DNA of 8,390 nt from Clostridiales bacterium (GTDB lineage: Bacteria > Bacillota > Clostridia > Christensenellales > JAISNN01): contig JAITOQ010000096.1 of the NCBI GenBank assembly GCA_031289865.1, positions 1 to 8,390 of the forward strand, written 5' to 3'. The notes under the pieces were generated by a model, which was given only the letters and a program-made list of their open reading frames with translations, had not been told where the DNA came from and did not search any database. Positions 5,806 to 8,390 of this stretch are shown here, piece by piece. The number at the start of each line of letters is the position of its first letter. The first letter of the stretch is position 1. Both the position numbers and the translations under genes were made by a program.

Positions 5806-7169
5806 AATTCCTCCACAAGCTTCTCAAAGACTACGCCGCGTTCCTCATAATTTTTATAGCGATCAAAGCTTGCGGACGCGGGAGATAAGAGGACGTTTTT
5901 AGGACGCTCCTCATAGGCTTTTTTGACGCATTCTTTGAGGGTCTTTAATCCGCATATCTTCACATGCGGAAACTCACCCGCCGCCTCGATAATCTTAGAC
6001 GCGTTTTCACCCGTGACATAGACCGAAATAATGTTGTCGGGCAGTGCGCGGAACAAAACGCGGAAGTCCTCACCCTTGTCGCTCCCGCCCAAAATAAGCG
6101 CGGTCGATCCCGTCATGGCTTTTGCGGCGGCAATTGACGCGTGAATATTCGTGCCTTTGCTGTCGTTAAAAAACGAGGTTTCTTCGATTTTTTTGACAAA
6201 TTCGATACGGGCGTGCGCGGGCTGAAATTCCGAAAGCGCATTTATCACCGCCGTGTTTTCTATATCCGAAAGACAAGCCGCGGTGATTGCCGCAAGGACA
6301 TTTTCGAGATTGTGCGCGCCCTTTAATTTGCCGTCCGAAAGCGAACAAACTCGCCTCGTCTTTGCCCCGTCGTCAAAAAAAATTCCTTCTTTTTCAACGT
6401 ATGCGCCTATGGTTTTTCGTTTTGCGGAAAAGGTATAGAGGCGCGGTAAATTTCGGTTTTGAAACCTCTCCGAAACGTCGCTTGAAAGTCCCAAAGCATA
6501 CGGGGTAATACCGTCCTTAAAACGGTCAAAGAGAATTTCGTCGTCCGCATTTATGACTGCAAAATCCTCGCTTGTCTGATTTTGAAAGATTTTCACCTTT
6601 GCCGAATAATACTCCTCTAAGTCCTTGTGGCGGTCTAAATGGTCGGGCGCAAAGTTTAAAAAGAGCGCGATATGCGGCTTAAAGTCACGGGTGCTTTCGA
6701 GTTGAAAGCTGCTGACCTCAAGCACCGCTTCGTCGATATCCTTTTTGATAAATTCCGAAAACGGTATCCCGATATTGCCGAGCGCAGCGGCTTTTTTACC
6801 GCCCTTTAAATAGAAAGCCTCGATGAGGGATGTTGTCGTCGTCTTTCCGTTCGTCCCCGTCACCGCCGTGACCCGTCCGTTAAAAACGCGGTAAGCTCCC
6901 TCCGTTTCACCGATTACCGCAATGTTTCTTTTTTGGGCTTCGCAAACCATTTCCGACTTGATGTCTACGGACGGACTCAAGACGACAAGCCCGATCCCCT
7001 CGAATAACTCGTCGTACATAAGCCCGTTCCTATCACCCTTCACCCATTCGGGAATATCCCGAATTTCGGAACGGTCGCAAACATACACCCCATCCCCCAA
7101 AAAATGAAACAGCTTCGCCGCAGAAATCCCGCTCCGCTTAAACCCGATAATCAATACGTTTCGCCCCAT
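5802..7169 (-). CDS. murD: UDP-N-acetylmuramoyl-L-alanine--D-glutamate ligase MurD
   Basis: MurD is the cytosolic ATP-dependent ligase that adds D-glutamate to UDP-MurNAc-L-alanine. The 455-residue protein has normal length and all three Mur-ligase domains: a Rossmann-like N-terminus (GFKRSGISAA, 9-18), the P-loop GTNGKTTTT (105-113) with EVSSFQLE (151-158) and NFAPDHLDRH (172-181), then the C-terminal domain with FNDSKGTN (334-341), GGSDKGEDF (361-369) and LLSPASASFDRYKNYEERG (427-445), which are MurD signatures. The ATG at 7169 has GGGAG (7178-7182) 8 bases upstream. An in-frame start 63 codons earlier exists but would run through a terminator and into the preceding gene, and it lengthens the protein beyond the family norm. 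A terminator hairpin ends just 5 bases before the SD. mraY, a frequent upstream neighbour of murD, is absent and a KilA-N gene stands there instead. Confidence 0.96.
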   Translation of the reverse strand: MGRNVLIIGFKRSGISAAKLFHFLGDGVYVCDRSEIRDIPEWVKGDRNGLMYDELFEGIGLVVLSPSVDIKSEMVCEAQKRNIAVIGETEGAYRVFNGRVTAVTGTNGKTTTTSLIEAFYLKGGKKAAALGNIGIPFSEFIKKDIDEAVLEVSSFQLESTRDFKPHIALFLNFAPDHLDRHKDLEEYYSAKVKIFQNQTSEDFAVINADDEILFDRFKDGITPYALGLSSDVSERFQNRNLPRLYTFSAKRKTIGAYVEKEGIFFDDGAKTRRVCSLSDGKLKGAHNLENVLAAITAACLSDIENTAVINALSEFQPAHARIEFVKKIEETSFFNDSKGTNIHASIAAAKAMTGSTALILGGSDKGEDFRVLFRALPDNIISVYVTGENASKIIEAAGEFPHVKICGLKTLKECVKKAYEERPKNVLLSPASASFDRYKNYEERGVVFEKLVEEL

Positions 7170-7185
7170 AAAAAAAACTCCCGTA

Positions 7186-7221
7186 ATAAAAAAAATCCCT
7201 ACATAAATATATGCGGGGATT
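7186..7221 (-). terminator. Rho-independent terminator directly upstream of murD
   Basis: On the minus strand, AATCCCCGCATA and TATGTAGGGATT pair over 12 positions with one mismatch and one G-U pair around a TATT loop (7194-7221). The stem runs straight into a run of eight T (7188-7195). The signal lies 64 bases after the KilA-N stop codon and so can end that transcript. It also lies 5 bases before the murD ribosome binding site, which raises the possibility of attenuation of murD. Confidence 0.85.
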
Positions 7222-7284
7222 CTTTGTAATAGAAGAGAATGGGGTCGGATTTTGCAATGAAAAATGAGTCGTTTGTGTTGCTGT

Positions 7285-8067
7285 TTACTTTTTCTTGTCG
7301 GTTTTACCGAGTAGTAACGGGCTGTTTGTAGCTTGCTGTAAAAGCACTCTAAGTTCACGCTCGGCTATACCGCGTAGCCTTTCAAGTCTTTCTACTTGCA
7401 ATAAGCCCTCCGTTATAAAAGCGGCATTGTGGCTTTCCATGTTTGCAAGAACCAAAAGCTGATGAAGCGTCGCATAGTCGCGCATATTGCCTTTTTCATC
7501 GGGATGCTTTTCTCTCCACTCCCGTGCCGTTTCGCCGAATAGTGCAACGTTCAAAAGGTCGGCTTCGTCAGCGTAAACGTAACTTTTCTGAATCGGCGTC
7601 AATTTGGGGAGAATAAGGTTTTCTTTTATCGCATCGGTGTGTATATGGTAGTTGAGTTTTGAAAGCTCGCGCTTCGCGCTCCATTCAAGGTGTTTGTTCT
7701 CCTCAGCTTTTAAGCGTTGAAATTCCTTAACGATATATAATTCAAACTCTACCGAAAGCCAACTTGCAAACTTGAAAGCAATATCTTTATGAGCGTAAAT
7801 CTCGGCATATTTACCCATTGACGGAATTATGCCGACCGCGCCCGTTGTTTCCGCCCACCGTTTCGGTGTCATGACAAAACCGTTCTCGGGGGCTTCCGTT
7901 TTAACTCTCTCATATTCGAGTGAGTTAAAATCGGGGTTATATAGCATTTCCCAAAGACCTAAATATTCTATCGCTCTATATGTTCTCATCCAGTTCGCTA
8001 TCACATGACTCGGATTATTCTCAAAGCCTTTTGCGACGGCAAGGTCTTTTGTTCGCAAAAAGACCAT
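7285..8067 (-). CDS. KilA-N domain protein, N-terminus apparently truncated
   Basis: This 260-residue protein carries a KilA-N DNA-binding domain of the kind found in phages and mobile elements. Recognisable segments are VIANWMRTYRAIEYLGLWE (22-40), MTPKRWAETTGAVGI (66-80) and YAHKDIAFKFASWLSVEF (91-108). These are followed by the conserved C-terminal part with KRELSKLNYHIHTDAIKENL (132-151), ADEADLLNVALFGE (166-179) and RDYATLHQLLVLANME (196-211). Homologues as I recall them begin about 15-25 residues earlier, with a beta strand before the YISLTD-like segment that aligns here to residues 2-10. The frame continues upstream without an ATG, GTG or TTG until a stop around 8130, and no ribosome binding site precedes the ATG at 8067. 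The gene thus looks 5'-truncated or rearranged, or starts at an unusual codon. Function is probably a DNA-binding regulator or antirepressor; the target is unknown. It is followed by a good terminator. Confidence 0.88.
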   Translation of the reverse strand: MVFLRTKDLAVAKGFENNPSHVIANWMRTYRAIEYLGLWEMLYNPDFNSLEYERVKTEAPENGFVMTPKRWAETTGAVGIIPSMGKYAEIYAHKDIAFKFASWLSVEFELYIVKEFQRLKAEENKHLEWSAKRELSKLNYHIHTDAIKENLILPKLTPIQKSYVYADEADLLNVALFGETAREWREKHPDEKGNMRDYATLHQLLVLANMESHNAAFITEGLLQVERLERLRGIAERELRVLLQQATNSPLLLGKTDKKK

Positions 8068-8093
8068 ATATTTATCTACACTTAAGTGGATTT

Positions 8094-8390
8094 TTAGCTT
8101 AGATGTGCAAACTGCAAATAAATGATTCCATCTTTATAAGAAAATTTAACTCTTTTGAGCAATTCTTTATTTGCACCCAATGCTTGATTGTCTTTTAAGA
8201 TTTCGGTACAGCCACTAATCAAATAGGTCCTTGCAATAATTCGTTTTTCTCCATAATCTTTGTTGTTCGCCACAACTTTAATCTTTGGCTTTGTGTCCTT
8301 CGTTACCTCTTTGGGCAACAATTCCCATATTTTATGTGGTATATATAAAGAAAGATTGTTTTTAACATAACCTGCTTGACTTTTTTGTGG
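8094..8390 (-). CDS. Unrecognised protein, C-terminal 98 residues (runs off right edge)
   Basis: The frame is open from the right edge to a TAA at 8094-8096, with no start required inside the window. A TTG at 8321 is in frame but nothing suggests it is used. The visible part is hydrophilic with alternating short beta-like and helical stretches, for example NNLSLYIPHKIWELLP near the start of the visible segment and GIIYLQFAHLS at the end. It has no membrane segment, and I do not recognise a catalytic motif or family. The stop lies 27 bases before the KilA-N ATG and in a different frame, so this gene and the remaining KilA-N frame abut closely. They may be one transcription unit, or the join may mark a rearrangement. 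No function is proposed. Confidence 0.6.
   Translation of the reverse strand, partial: PQKSQAGYVKNNLSLYIPHKIWELLPKEVTKDTKPKIKVVANNKDYGEKRIIARTYLISGCTEILKDNQALGANKELLKRVKFSYKDGIIYLQFAHLS

Noticed and set aside
7170..7358. N-terminal extension of MurD by 63 residues
   Set aside because: It would cross a strong terminator, overlap the end of the KilA-N gene and add residues absent from MurD proteins; the ATG at 7169 has a good SD.

Overview
The window looks like chromosomal DNA of a low-to-medium GC Gram-positive bacterium, most likely Bacillota and Clostridia-like. This is inferred from strong purine-rich ribosome binding sites, consensus sigma-70-type promoters with 17-base spacers, tRNA genes that encode their own CCA ends, and a murD-ftsW-murA block. 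No species-level call is possible. Every convincing gene lies on the minus strand, so transcription runs from right to left.

Right flank (8390 to about 7220): the 3' end of an unrecognised gene (8094-8390), then a KilA-N domain protein of phage or mobile-element type (7285-8067) whose N-terminus looks cut short. A rho-independent terminator follows, ending only a few bases before the murD ribosome binding site.

Centre (7169 to 3232): a peptidoglycan block. murD (D-glutamate addition to UDP-MurNAc-L-Ala) overlaps ftsW (SEDS septal glycosyltransferase) by 4 bases. murA (first committed step of UDP-MurNAc synthesis) follows after a 117-base gap. murG, commonly the neighbour of ftsW in such clusters, is absent from that gap. 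The gap instead holds an imperfect direct repeat and a long inverted repeat.

tRNA block (3133 to 2883): tRNA-Gly(GCC), tRNA-Cys(GCA) and tRNA-Leu(UAA), with a near-consensus promoter upstream and a terminator downstream. The order matches the E. coli glyW-cysT-leuZ operon.

Left part (2769 to 1): a PHP-domain phosphoesterase and an HD-family hydrolase, overlapping by 4 bases as a two-gene unit. A 347-base gap then holds a strong promoter and short ORFs. The last gene is the N-terminal 297 residues of a second, unrelated HD-domain protein that runs off the left edge. The left third and the right end look AT-richer than the centre, so both flanks may be accessory DNA around a core cell-wall/tRNA segment. 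The most interesting items are the edge HD protein with its promoter, the terminator pressed against murD, the repeat in the ftsW-murA gap, and the truncated KilA-N gene.
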